DNA of 64,000 nucleotides from Flavobacterium faecale (GCF_003076455.1 NZ_CP020918.1:3632001-3696000), one strand, 5' to 3'; numbered from the stretch's first letter, positions 46,331 to 55,029 are shown. The notes: generated by a model not told the origin, from the sequence alone. Made by a program: numbers and translations.

Positions 46331-48115
46331 TTAATTAGTTATCAATGCGGTGTTTGACGTTAATTCACTACTTGGAATTGGCCAGTACGAATGAATATTT
46401 GCATCAAAATTCTTAACAGAATTACCAAACTCATTAAAATTAGCATTTATTGGTTTAGTAGGACTTTCACTTAAATCGTGTAAAACAGACGTAAATCGTG
46501 TCACGTTTTGTCCTGTTGTACTACTTTTAAATATGTAATCAGTAGCATAATACCTTCTTGTAGACAATTCTTGCATACGTGTTTTGGTGATACCCCATCT
46601 ACGCATGTCTATTGTTCGGGTTGCATTACCTTCAATTGCTAGTTCCAATGGTCTTTCAATATACATCAAATGGTTCATCAAACTCTGAGCTGTATAGGTA
46701 ATATCATCGTGATCATTTGTAGGGTATTCACCAGAACCAATTGGTCCCAAGAGTTGAACTGCCGAACGTCTTCTAACTTTATTTACATACAACAAAGCTT
46801 GATCTAAGGCACTGTTATCTGTACCTCCCTTAATTAATGATTCAGCATACAACAAATAAATGTCTGCAAGGCGTATAATTCTAACGTTTATACCTGATCT
46901 AAAGAAACTTGTTGCTACTTGCTTTTCATTGGCAACAATATCCCAGTTACTATATTTTCTAAAATAAGAAGTTTCACTATTGTTGAAGGGTGTCGCATCT
47001 GCAGGAGTAGCTGACAAATAGTAAGGTGTGAACTCATCATCTACCAAGGCAATCGATTGTGAAGCTCTCAAACTATACTTTCTAGCTTTTATGGTTCCGT
47101 CTGCTGCCTTAGCGATATTTCTAAGATCTGTTTGATCTAATTTTTCGTTTTTGTAAAGCATTGTTAACCAAGACGAAGGTAGTACGGTTCTAAATCCTCC
47201 AACTGAACCAGATGCAAATTGTCCACCAATTGCCGATGATACTTGTTGAATATCATTGACACTGATACCACTTTTGTATTCTGTAGCATAATTTACTTCC
47301 AAAATCGATTCAGAGTTGTGCTCATCTCTAGATGTAAAATTACTTCCTATGTCAGTAGTCAAAGCAAATCCAAAATTTGTAATTACTTTTTTGAACAATT
47401 CTGCCGCTTTAACATAGTCTTTCTCATATAGATAACTTTGTCCTAACATGGCGTACACTGCTCCAGAGGTAATTCTACCTTTGCTCGCAGCACTCCAGCT
47501 TATAGGTAAAATATCTTTAGAATCTTCAAAATCTGCTAAGTAGAATGCTTTTACTGTTTCTGCAGGGCTCAAAGGTTTGTTGTATTCGTTTGCTGATTGT
47601 GGTACCGAATCAAACAAAGGCACAGATCCATTATTAAAACAGTTGTACAGGTAAAAATAGAACAATCCTCTTAATGCTTTTGCCTCAGCATACATCACCT
47701 TTGCAGCAGCAATATCGGTATCTTTTGTAAGCGTAGGTGCAATTCGCTCATAGGCAGCAATTACTTGATTGGCTCTAAAAACACCTCTGTACAAAGCACC
47801 CCATTTTAAATTTGATGGTGCGTAAGAGTTATTGAATATTTGTAAATAAGCAACATTGTCTGTTGTAGGCCTACCAAATCCAGGCCAAGAAAGGTCGCTG
47901 CGGTAGGTTTCATCTTTAATCAAAAGAACATTGTCTTCCTTTAAAGCATTATAAATAGATACTACGCCATAATAAAGATCTCCTGTTGTTTTCCAGAAAG
48001 TATCAGTTGTTGGTTCGTTTGGATTTGTTTGCTCCAAAAAGCTATCACTGCAGGCAGTAAATACCATTGCTATCGCAAGTGTAACTGCTATTTTTTTATA
48101 TATTTTTATTTTCAT
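46331..48115 (-). CDS. SusD-like/RagB nutrient-uptake outer-membrane lipoprotein
   Basis: A 594-residue lipoprotein (AIAMVFTAC, Cys 22). The mature protein begins SDSFLEQTNPNEPTTDTFWK. Typical blocks are YAEAKALRGLFYFYLYNCF, MLGQSYLYEKDYVKAAELFK, RLADIYLLYAESLIKGG and YIERPLELAIEGNATRTIDM. The end YWPIPSSELTSNTALITN matches the family pattern. It lies about 50 bp after susC and is co-transcribed with it. Together they form the channel-lid importer. It is paralogous to the SusD at 39400 and probably arose with it by duplication of the three-gene set. Confidence 0.95.
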   Translation of the reverse strand: MKIKIYKKIAVTLAIAMVFTACSDSFLEQTNPNEPTTDTFWKTTGDLYYGVVSIYNALKEDNVLLIKDETYRSDLSWPGFGRPTTDNVAYLQIFNNSYAPSNLKWGALYRGVFRANQVIAAYERIAPTLTKDTDIAAAKVMYAEAKALRGLFYFYLYNCFNNGSVPLFDSVPQSANEYNKPLSPAETVKAFYLADFEDSKDILPISWSAASKGRITSGAVYAMLGQSYLYEKDYVKAAELFKKVITNFGFALTTDIGSNFTSRDEHNSESILEVNYATEYKSGISVNDIQQVSSAIGGQFASGSVGGFRTVLPSSWLTMLYKNEKLDQTDLRNIAKAADGTIKARKYSLRASQSIALVDDEFTPYYLSATPADATPFNNSETSYFRKYSNWDIVANEKQVATSFFRSGINVRIIRLADIYLLYAESLIKGGTDNSALDQALLYVNKVRRRSAVQLLGPIGSGEYPTNDHDDITYTAQSLMNHLMYIERPLELAIEGNATRTIDMRRWGITKTRMQELSTRRYYATDYIFKSSTTGQNVTRFTSVLHDLSESPTKPINANFNEFGNSVKNFDANIHSYWPIPSSELTSNTALITN

Positions 48116-48163
48116 TTTTCTAAGTTTAAATAGTAAACTACTTTTTTTTAAAGTTCTGGTATA

Positions 48164-51100
48164 TTAAAACTCAAATTGCAATCCTGCTCTTACTTGTGAA
48201 CTTATAGGGTAATTACCTCTATCAATTCCCCTAGTACTAAGACCATTATTCCCAACCTCTGGATCAAAACCGCTGTACTTAGTTAAAGTAACTAAATTTT
48301 GCGCTGCGATATACACTCTCAATTTAGAAATGGCTAATTTTTGCAACATTGATTTTGGGAAAGCATATCCAATTTGGATATTTTTCATTCGAGCAAAAGT
48401 TCCATCTTCCATCCAATAATCAGTATATCCTCTAAAATTGATATAATCGCGACCTCTATTAGCTGGAATATTTGAATTTGGATTTTGTGGACTCCAAGTA
48501 TATACTAAGTCACGACTTGTTTCTGACTTATAAGCAGCAGCCTTACTTCCGTTAAGTACTTCTCCTCCTACCGAGGCAAACCATTGCATTGAAAAATCAA
48601 AGTTTTTATAGTTAGCAGAAAAATTCCAACCCAATTCAAAATCAGCTAATCCACTACCTGCATATTGGCGATCGTTCAAATCGATAATTCCATCACCTTT
48701 GTCTGGAATTCCGTCTCCATTTGAATCAACAGTCAATGCATCAACTAGTTTTATGTCACCTAACTGTGCCCCCAAATTAGGATACTTTGCTCTGTAATCA
48801 TCCAATTCTGGTTGATTGTTGATCACCCCATCTGTTTTAATTAAGAAAAATGATCCTGCTTCATGACCAATTGCAATCGCCGAAACCAAATCTTCATTAG
48901 GAACACCCAAAACAACTTGACTGTTAGCTAAATATTGAATTTGAGAGTTTCCATTTAATTTGGTAACCTTATTTACGTTTTTAGAAAAATTCAAAGTTGT
49001 ATTCCACTTTACTTTTTTCGAACCAGATTTATAACTCACTGCATATTCTAGACCCATATTTTGCATATCACCCACGTTTTGAATAAGTGTACCATTATTT
49101 GATCCACTCATTGCGCCTGTTGAGTTTGGCAATACGGTAGCCAATAATAAATCTTTCTTAACTGTTTTGTAAAGATCTGCAGTAAAAGTTAATTTATTTT
49201 TAAGGAAAGACATGTCGTATCCAAAATTGGTTTGAGAAGACGTTTCCCATTTTATATCTGGATTGGCATAATCTACCTGTGTAGCACCACTACCAAGCGT
49301 TTGACTTGTACCTGTACCCAACGGGTAATCTTGTCGCAATGTAATTGTACCTGCGTAGCTGTAATCTGGTAAACCTTGATTACCAGTAGTACCTTGACTT
49401 ATTCTTAGTTTAAAGTTGTCAACGGTGCTCTTAATTGGTTTCCAAAAATCTTCGTCAGATACGTTCCACCCTGCAGAGAAAGAAGGGAAAGTTTTGTATC
49501 GATTATTTGATCCAAAACGAGAGGAACCATCTCTTCTTGCACTGATACTCAATAAGTATCTACCTTTGTAGTTGTATTGCAATCGTGCTAAATTACCAAT
49601 TAAAGTATTTGTCTTATCAGATCCTGAAGTCACAACTGCCTCGTCAGACGTAGCATTGTTAATCACACCTATATCATTGCTAAAAAGATCAAATTTTTGA
49701 GCAGAAAACGTTTTAAATTTATATTGCTCTGCAGAATATACAGCCAAAGCACTAATATTATGGTTTCCAAAAGTCTTTTTATAGTTTAAGATTGCTTCTT
49801 GCGAAAAATTACTTGAATTCCCACTTGAATTATAGACCGATGATCGTATTTGAGCAGGAATAAGTGTACCTGTAACATCAAAAACTCTCACGTTTGGACT
49901 AACCGTTTCTCTATCGCTAGTGGTATATCCAAATCCAGATCTAGACGTAATTTTCAAACTCTTTGTTAGATCAAAATCTACAGTCAAATTTCCAGTAAAA
50001 TTTGTTCCTTTTTGACTGTCTTTTCTATTCAAATAATTAATAAATGTAGTTGTGCTCACAGCATCATTACTAGTACCATTGGCAGCAGCTTCATCAACAA
50101 CTGGTACATTTGGCAATAAATCTGCTTGATAAGGATGGTAAGAATACAAATAGGTTAACAATTGGCCAGGAACAATTTTCTTTTCATCAATACGTGCACT
50201 GAAGCCTGAACTTACTGTCCATTTACCACTACTCAATTGTGAATTTGCACGTAAATTGAATCTATCATAACCCGAGTTGATAACCGATCCTTCTTGATTG
50301 AAGTACGTCCCTACTAAACTGTATGTTGCGCCTTGCTTTCCTCCAGAAACATTAATTGTATGATTTTGAATAGGTGCATTTTGAACAAGAACTCTACTTG
50401 CAGCATTGGTCGAGTTGGTAAATTGCGATGTATTTTGCTCCAAAGGCGTAAAGGTGTTGTTAAAAAACGTTCCGTTAAGAAGTTGCGCTTTAACAAAACG
50501 GATATACAAATCTTCTTCAAAATTAGCTTTTGGTATGTCTGAATAGATGTGTTGAACGCCATAATAGCTATCAATCTTGATTTTCATCTTACCTTCTTTA
50601 CCTTTTTTGGTCGTGATCAAAATAACACCACCTGCACCACGCGTTCCGTATATCGCGGCAGAAGAGGCATCTTTCAATACATCAATGGTTTCTATTTCGT
50701 TGTTACTTAAGTTAGGATTTCCGTCTTGTGGAATCCCGTCAACTACATACAAAGGTCCATTATACCCCAAAATAGAAGATAATCCCCTGATCGAAATATT
50801 AGACTCCGATCCTGGTTCACCCGAGCTAGCAGTTACACTCACACCCGTAATTTGCCCTTGTAAAGCTTGTCCCAAATCTGAGGTTGAATTCTGAATCAAA
50901 TCATCTCCCTTTAATTGTGCAACAGCACCTGTAACCTCTTTCTTTTTTTGAGTACCATACCCAACGATTACGATATTATCAAGCTCATTTACCGAAGATT
51001 TTAGCTCAATATTAATAATCGTTCTACCTTCTACCTTTACATTTTTTGTTATAAATCCAATATAACTAAAGGAGATCACATCCGACTCTGATGCTCGAAT

Positions 51101-51310
51101 TTGATAGTTACCATCTAAGTCGGTGATAGTACTTTTACCCTTGCCATCTTTTACAATGACACTTACACCAGGAAGAGACCCTCCATCACCTGATACCTTA
51201 CCTTTGATAGTTAGGCCGTTTTGCGCTTGAACAACTCCAAGACTACAGAATAACATGGCTATTGCTATTCTAAGATCGAGTTTTCCACTGATTAATAAAT
51301 TGATTTTCAT
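48164..51310 (-). CDS. SusC-like/RagA TonB-linked outer-membrane transporter
   Basis: A 1048-residue transporter with signal peptide ending GVVQAQ. It has the regulatory domain (IKGKVSGDGGSLPGVSVIVK), plug (NIVIVGYGTQKKKEVTGAVA, DVLKDASSAAIYGTRGAGGV) and beta-barrel ending in GLQFEF. It is the first gene of the first SusCD set and the last PUL gene before the tRNA and conjugative element. A paired operator sits 61-89 bp upstream. The plug and the first ~150 residues closely resemble the second SusC, while barrel loops differ more, as expected of duplicated importers with shifted substrate preference. Confidence 0.96.
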   Translation of the reverse strand: MKINLLISGKLDLRIAIAMLFCSLGVVQAQNGLTIKGKVSGDGGSLPGVSVIVKDGKGKSTITDLDGNYQIRASESDVISFSYIGFITKNVKVEGRTIINIELKSSVNELDNIVIVGYGTQKKKEVTGAVAQLKGDDLIQNSTSDLGQALQGQITGVSVTASSGEPGSESNISIRGLSSILGYNGPLYVVDGIPQDGNPNLSNNEIETIDVLKDASSAAIYGTRGAGGVILITTKKGKEGKMKIKIDSYYGVQHIYSDIPKANFEEDLYIRFVKAQLLNGTFFNNTFTPLEQNTSQFTNSTNAASRVLVQNAPIQNHTINVSGGKQGATYSLVGTYFNQEGSVINSGYDRFNLRANSQLSSGKWTVSSGFSARIDEKKIVPGQLLTYLYSYHPYQADLLPNVPVVDEAAANGTSNDAVSTTTFINYLNRKDSQKGTNFTGNLTVDFDLTKSLKITSRSGFGYTTSDRETVSPNVRVFDVTGTLIPAQIRSSVYNSSGNSSNFSQEAILNYKKTFGNHNISALAVYSAEQYKFKTFSAQKFDLFSNDIGVINNATSDEAVVTSGSDKTNTLIGNLARLQYNYKGRYLLSISARRDGSSRFGSNNRYKTFPSFSAGWNVSDEDFWKPIKSTVDNFKLRISQGTTGNQGLPDYSYAGTITLRQDYPLGTGTSQTLGSGATQVDYANPDIKWETSSQTNFGYDMSFLKNKLTFTADLYKTVKKDLLLATVLPNSTGAMSGSNNGTLIQNVGDMQNMGLEYAVSYKSGSKKVKWNTTLNFSKNVNKVTKLNGNSQIQYLANSQVVLGVPNEDLVSAIAIGHEAGSFFLIKTDGVINNQPELDDYRAKYPNLGAQLGDIKLVDALTVDSNGDGIPDKGDGIIDLNDRQYAGSGLADFELGWNFSANYKNFDFSMQWFASVGGEVLNGSKAAAYKSETSRDLVYTWSPQNPNSNIPANRGRDYINFRGYTDYWMEDGTFARMKNIQIGYAFPKSMLQKLAISKLRVYIAAQNLVTLTKYSGFDPEVGNNGLSTRGIDRGNYPISSQVRAGLQFEF

Positions 51311-51370
51311 ATAATTTTGGTTACTTAAAGTTTACGACAAAGATTTAAATTAAAAGGATTTGAAAATAAA

Positions 51371-51399
51371 ACAAATGGCTTTATAACTAGAACATATGT
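51371..51399. promoter_or_regulatory. Paired ACATATGT element upstream of first susC
   Basis: ACAAATGG at 51371-51378 and ACATATGT at 51392-51399, spacing 21 bp, 61-89 bp upstream of the ATG at 51310. The DNA between element and ATG resembles that of the second susC (shared CTTTAA-TAACCAAA pattern). Confidence 0.78.
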
Positions 51400-52045
51400 G
51401 TTATTTAATTTTGTTGTTTTTTAGGTGTAAAAAGGTATAATTCTTACAGATAGATAAAAAGAAAAGATAATTGATCACTATTCTAATAATTCTCTAAAAA
51501 AATGAGCTTTGAAACGATGGCTAAACTTGTAAAAAATGTTAGCAATAAAAACAAACCCCAAGCATAGAGAAAGTCAAAAAAGCAAGCTCACTTTTTACGT
51601 TACCGATACAAAATTCACCACCAGTACCGGAGTAGAAAACAAATCGAATGCCTTTACCTTTTTACTATAAATAAAGTACTGAATATAATAGCCGAAAAAC
51701 TACAAGAGACTAAAGCATGTCCCTACCATAAATGTCCAGTATTACCCTTTACACTCTTGCAAAACCTAACTCAAAAAATGACTATTACAACATCAATCTT
51801 AAATATGATTATCAAACTAGGATATGCTGCTATGATCTGGCTTTGTCCTTACTTAGCTGTTGCCTTTAAAAAAGCTTTATTTTAGAAACACAATTGATAA
51901 CAACTTAGGTCTAACTTTTACTGAACGGTATAATTTCTACCCTATGATTCCATTTTTTTTAAAAAAATAACATAATGGAAATTACTGACTATCAAACACC
52001 TACTTTTAAATCGTTATTTTTTTTGAATTTTATTTAAATTTATGC

Positions 52046-52075
52046 TTGCGCATTACACTTTTATCTCTATATTTG
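52046..52075 (+). promoter_or_regulatory. Bacteroidetes-type promoter of tRNA-Arg
   Basis: TTG at 52046-52048 and TATATTTG at 52068-52075, separated by 19 bases. This is a full match to the TTG and TAnnTTTG boxes of the Bacteroidetes housekeeping sigma factor. Transcription would begin about 30 bp before the tRNA. Confidence 0.82.
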
Positions 52076-52110
52076 CACCCGCAACCACGTTATACTAACG
52101 ACTGCAAAAT

Positions 52111-52184
52111 GGCCTTGTGGCGCAACTGAATAGCGCACTTGATTACGGCTCAAGAGGTTACTGGTTTGAATCCAGTCAAGGTCA
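52111..52184 (+). tRNA. tRNA-Arg (anticodon ACG)
   Basis: The sequence folds into a complete cloverleaf. Acceptor GGCCTTG pairs with CAAGGTC (one G-T). D stem is GCGC/GCGC. Anticodon stem CTTGA/TCAAG encloses TTACGGC, giving anticodon ACG. T stem ACTGG/CCAGT has loop TTTGAAT. CCA is not encoded. The 3' half overlaps the end of the recombinase gene on the other strand, as expected at an integration site. Confidence 0.95.
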
Positions 52185-52190
52185 CTTTAC
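52150..52190. other. Probable attachment site (tRNA 3' half / recombinase 3' end)
   Basis: The tRNA 3' half is shared by the tRNA gene and the recombinase gene. Elements of this kind normally recombine at the tRNA 3' end and leave a direct repeat of it at the far end. The exact core cannot be set because the other end lies outside the window. Confidence 0.6.
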
Positions 52191-53700
52191 GGGACAAAGA
52201 GAAAAAATTCTCTTTTGTCCCGTTTTTTTTTAGACTTAACTCATTGTTAATCATGTATATAGACTCGATAACCTTGTTGATTCTAGTGGTTTGTACTTGC
52301 TCCCCACGAATTGTGAAATTTTCGGGATAAATTAAACCAATTAATTCCCTTGCGTCTGCTAAGCTAGCATCATTGTAGCTGTTGTTCAGTCTAATAAGAT
52401 TTTCAATACCACTATTCAATAGTCCAGCTATACTTTGTTTATCGCTACTTATTTCAGATAATTCAGATTCTAACTTACTTATCTTTTCAGAATAATCAAG
52501 CTTCATCAGCCTGTAGTCTGACGGATCAATTTGCATTGTTGAAAGTAAGTCTCGCGCATTGCTTAATCTATTTTCATAATTTTTTACTTGTTCTAAAATT
52601 CGCCGCTTCATTTCTCTTGCATTATCCGTCAAATCTCTATGCGTTTCAATTAAGACGGCTGTATAGATTTTTTTCACTTCATGGAGTGGCTCATATGCTT
52701 TTAAATTCTCTACAAATAGCTCATTAGCAACTTCTGAATTTATACGATATTTGCATTCCGATACACAATGATAATAGTAATAGTATTTAGTGCGTCCTTT
52801 ACATTTACTTCCCAATAATTTTTTCCCACATTTAGGGCATGTAAAGAATCCCCGTAAAGGAAACTCCTCTATAGTTTCAATCTTTGCTCGATAATTTCGG
52901 GATTTACCATCTAAAATATCTTGAACATTATAAAATAATCCTTCTGAAATAATTGCCTCATGCTGCCCTACTACAAACATACTTTCTTCATCTTTATACT
53001 TTGGAATAAAAATTTTTCCACAGTAAATAGGATTTCTGATTAGAAGCCAAAAATTACTTTTACCTCTTGTAAAACCTCTTTTTTTGGCCATAAGAAATAT
53101 TTGTTCTGTACTGAATACACCTTTTGATAGTTCCTCGAATGCCCATCGCATTACTGAAGCCCTAGGTTCTATCTGACTTATATACTTTTGCCCATCTTCT
53201 TTAGATTTATTTGCGTAACCGAATGGAGCTATTCCCATATAGCGCCCTTCTTTCTTTGCTCGTCGCATACCATGAAATGTATTGAGGGCTCTACGATCAT
53301 TTTCGACCTCAGGAGCCGCGAGGTAAAACGCCAGCATCATTTTATTTTCAGGAACCGCTAAGTCCAATGGTTGTTCCATTGCCTGAGGTTCTACTCCTAA
53401 CTTTCGAAGTTGACTAATCATCTGATATGCATCACCCGCATTTCTACTAAACCTATCCCACTTTGTAAAAAGTATAAAATCCGTCTTATTTTTATATTTT
53501 TTTAAATTTAGTAGAAGTTTCTTCCACTGCGGCCTATTAAATGTTTTAGCTGAATGATCTTCGTAAATTACATCTCGTACCGCAATAAAATTAATATCAC
53601 AATACTTCCGAAGAACTTCCTCTTGATTTCGCTGGGAATATCCTCTATCCGCCTGCTCGTCTGTACTTACACGTATATATAAATCAGCTACCTTTTTCAT
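52150..53700 (-). CDS. Large serine recombinase of the integrative conjugative element
   Basis: A 516-residue site-specific recombinase. The N-terminal resolvase domain (1-150) has LYIRVSTDEQ with catalytic Ser12, TKWDRFSRNAGDAYQMI and the Arg-rich ENDRRALNTFHGMRRAKK. The recombinase domain follows (about 155-265), then a zinc ribbon (CPKCGKKL at 288-295, with later Cys residues near 312-316) and a helical, coiled-coil C-terminal region. It would integrate and excise the element. The last 12 codons (VTLTGFKPVTS then TGA) are read antisense to the 3' half of tRNA-Arg, so the gene end is formed by the attachment site. Its start overlaps the stop of the preceding small gene (ATGA). Confidence 0.93.
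   Translation of the reverse strand: MKKVADLYIRVSTDEQADRGYSQRNQEEVLRKYCDINFIAVRDVIYEDHSAKTFNRPQWKKLLLNLKKYKNKTDFILFTKWDRFSRNAGDAYQMISQLRKLGVEPQAMEQPLDLAVPENKMMLAFYLAAPEVENDRRALNTFHGMRRAKKEGRYMGIAPFGYANKSKEDGQKYISQIEPRASVMRWAFEELSKGVFSTEQIFLMAKKRGFTRGKSNFWLLIRNPIYCGKIFIPKYKDEESMFVVGQHEAIISEGLFYNVQDILDGKSRNYRAKIETIEEFPLRGFFTCPKCGKKLLGSKCKGRTKYYYYYHCVSECKYRINSEVANELFVENLKAYEPLHEVKKIYTAVLIETHRDLTDNAREMKRRILEQVKNYENRLSNARDLLSTMQIDPSDYRLMKLDYSEKISKLESELSEISSDKQSIAGLLNSGIENLIRLNNSYNDASLADARELIGLIYPENFTIRGEQVQTTRINKVIESIYMINNELSLKKNGTKENFFSLSRKVTLTGFKPVTS
52190..52230 (+). terminator. Terminator of tRNA-Arg, inside the recombinase gene
   Basis: GGGACAAAGAGAA and TTCTCTTTTGTCCC pair around a short A loop and are followed by nine T on the plus strand. 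The hairpin lies within the last ~25 codons of the recombinase on the minus strand. Confidence 0.82.
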
Positions 53701-53858
53701 GTTTGTAAATATTTAGTTACCGCTATATTAGCTATTTTTTTCATAAACACCAAAATTGCTTCAGCTTCTTCAAGAGTAACACATATTCCCCCCGAATTAA
53801 GTATTTTCATGGTTTTTTTAGCAGTAATTTTTCCCTTTTCATTTAATTCATTTTCCAT
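53697..53858 (-). CDS. Small protein (53 residues) coupled to the recombinase
   Basis: From ATG 53856-53858 the minus strand encodes MENELNEKGKITAKKTMKIL, then NSGGICVTLEEAEAILVFMKKIANIAVTKY and a short tail. Its TGA overlaps the recombinase ATG, so the two are translationally coupled. It is charged, helical and without signal peptide. Small proteins with a TLEEA...IL.FM motif commonly precede recombinase genes in Bacteroidetes elements. A role as recombination directionality or accessory factor is possible but unproven. Confidence 0.72.
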   Translation of the reverse strand: MENELNEKGKITAKKTMKILNSGGICVTLEEAEAILVFMKKIANIAVTKYLQT

Positions 53859-53881
53859 TATTACCCTATTTTTATTAACAA

Positions 53882-53905
53882 AAAAAGCCCGATAAGGGGC
53901 TTTTT
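53882..53905 (-). terminator. Terminator of the transfer operon
   Basis: AAAAAGCCC pairs with GGGCTTTTT around GATAAG, directly beyond the stop of the 95-residue gene at 53932, with T run on the minus strand. It separates the transfer genes from the recombinase pair. Confidence 0.85.
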
Positions 53906-53931
53906 ATTATGTTGATACAATTATTTAAATT

Positions 53932-54219
53932 CTATATATATTTAAAATAAATCCTACTCCCTTGATTTCTCTTAAAAGAAGGTTCGTACTTAATATAGCC
54001 GTACTCATTTAATTCTTTGACACATTTATGATAAGTGCTTGATGCCGATATTTTTGCTATATGCATAATTTCATAGCTAAAAACCTGGATCGGACTGGTA
54101 AAACCCCTATCCCCACTATATTTTAACAATGCGGCATAAACACCGATATGCGTGATACTAATACGGTAATCCTTCTCAATAGCTGAAAAGAAATCTGATA
54201 AGGGTTTTAGACTTTCCAT
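53932..54219 (-). CDS. Small winged-helix DNA-binding protein
   Basis: A 95-residue cytoplasmic protein with a winged-helix pattern. Helices include ITHIGVYAALLKYSG and SYEIMHIAKISASSTYHKCV (recognition helix), followed by the wing strands NEYGYIKYEPSF...GSRIYFKYI. It is the last gene of the minus-strand transfer block, 6 bp after the previous gene. Such genes occur in conjugative elements as replication- or transfer-related regulators. The specific role here is unknown. Confidence 0.7.
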   Translation of the reverse strand: MESLKPLSDFFSAIEKDYRISITHIGVYAALLKYSGDRGFTSPIQVFSYEIMHIAKISASSTYHKCVKELNEYGYIKYEPSFKRNQGSRIYFKYI

Positions 54220-54225
54220 TATTTA

Positions 54226-55029
54226 TCAAATTGAATTAGATTGCTTTCTTACTCTTTTCTTTACTTCCTTTGGTATATCAGGCTCTTCGTTATCTGCGCT
54301 TGCCCCTTGTTTTTTATTGCTCTGTTTAACAGAAGCCTTTTCGCCTTCCGACTGTTTTTCTACTTTAGCCTCTATATTGTCAATACGCTTCATGTTTGTA
54401 TCGTATACATTCATTGTCTTGAATTGAGGATTAACTTCAATAAATTGCTTAACTTCCTCACCATCCTTCAAAAATGTAGCAGATTGCAAGTTTCCTCTCT
54501 TGAGAGAATCCATCAAATCTTCTTTGTATTTTGGAGTTTCTAGTTCTTTTATTGGCAGTTTCCTCAAGCTAGCCTCAAGATCGTATCCATAATTCTGATG
54601 GTACTGATTGAGTTTGAAATTCCCATTACTGTCCGTTTTCTTAAAATCCATTTGGAGCCAAGAATTATAAAGCTGTCCCTCTTTATTAGTTAGTTCTTTA
54701 TTTACTGCTCGACCTTCCATTAGATTGTAAGCTTCCTTCATCGTAATATTACTTCCTTTATTAATATAGAAAGTTTGCCCCAGCGATTCTTTTGAATTGT
54801 CTTTCTGCAAATCAACCTTGTAAGAATTAAAAAAAAACATCTCACTCTGATCTGATTTTTTAAAGCTTAGTGTTGCTTTGGCACGATCAGCTCCATACAG
54901 CACTTCATGATTCAATGTGAAAGTAGAGGTTTGCTGCTGCATTTTCTCCTTTAATTCGCTGTCCAGTCCTTCTCCAAAACCAGTATACTTAACCTGGTTA
55001 CGCAAGTATTCATAATTTTTCTCGTTCAT
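54226..55029 (-). CDS. Conjugative-element protein of unknown function
   Basis: A 267-residue soluble, charged protein starting MNEKNYEYLRNQVKYTGFGE. The first ~110 residues are beta-rich (KATLSFKKSDQSEMFFFNSY), the middle contains NLMEGRAVNKELTNKEGQLY and a Lys/Glu-rich tail ends in KKRVRKQSNSI. Similar proteins with DUF3945-like pieces accompany Bacteroidetes conjugative transposons. No signal peptide or membrane segment, so it is cytoplasmic. Function unknown; membership of the transfer region is clear from spacing and strand. Confidence 0.68.
   Translation of the reverse strand: MNEKNYEYLRNQVKYTGFGEGLDSELKEKMQQQTSTFTLNHEVLYGADRAKATLSFKKSDQSEMFFFNSYKVDLQKDNSKESLGQTFYINKGSNITMKEAYNLMEGRAVNKELTNKEGQLYNSWLQMDFKKTDSNGNFKLNQYHQNYGYDLEASLRKLPIKELETPKYKEDLMDSLKRGNLQSATFLKDGEEVKQFIEVNPQFKTMNVYDTNMKRIDNIEAKVEKQSEGEKASVKQSNKKQGASADNEEPDIPKEVKKRVRKQSNSI

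Larger units (their letters stand above)
51311..52110. other. Intergenic region between PUL and tRNA-Arg
   Basis: About 800 bp. It contains the susC operator (51371-51399) and, at the right end, the tRNA promoter (52046-52075). Between 51500 and 51890 there are broken plus-strand frames. One ends in a hydrophobic 35-codon frame (51778-51885, MTITTSILNMIIKLGYAAMI ...) that could be a scrap of a lost gene. Nothing else is recognisable. Confidence 0.55.

Noticed and set aside
51778..51885. A 35-codon hydrophobic frame as a type I toxin or membrane peptide gene
   Set aside because: No antisense RNA promoter or partner is visible, and the same frame is open upstream into degraded sequence. It is more likely a fragment of a lost gene.
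1..52110. PUL as cargo of the conjugative element at 52-64 kb
   Set aside because: The tRNA-Arg is complete and the recombinase and transfer genes lie on its 3' side, so the element starts there and extends away from the PUL. A second, older element including the PUL cannot be excluded but is not seen.
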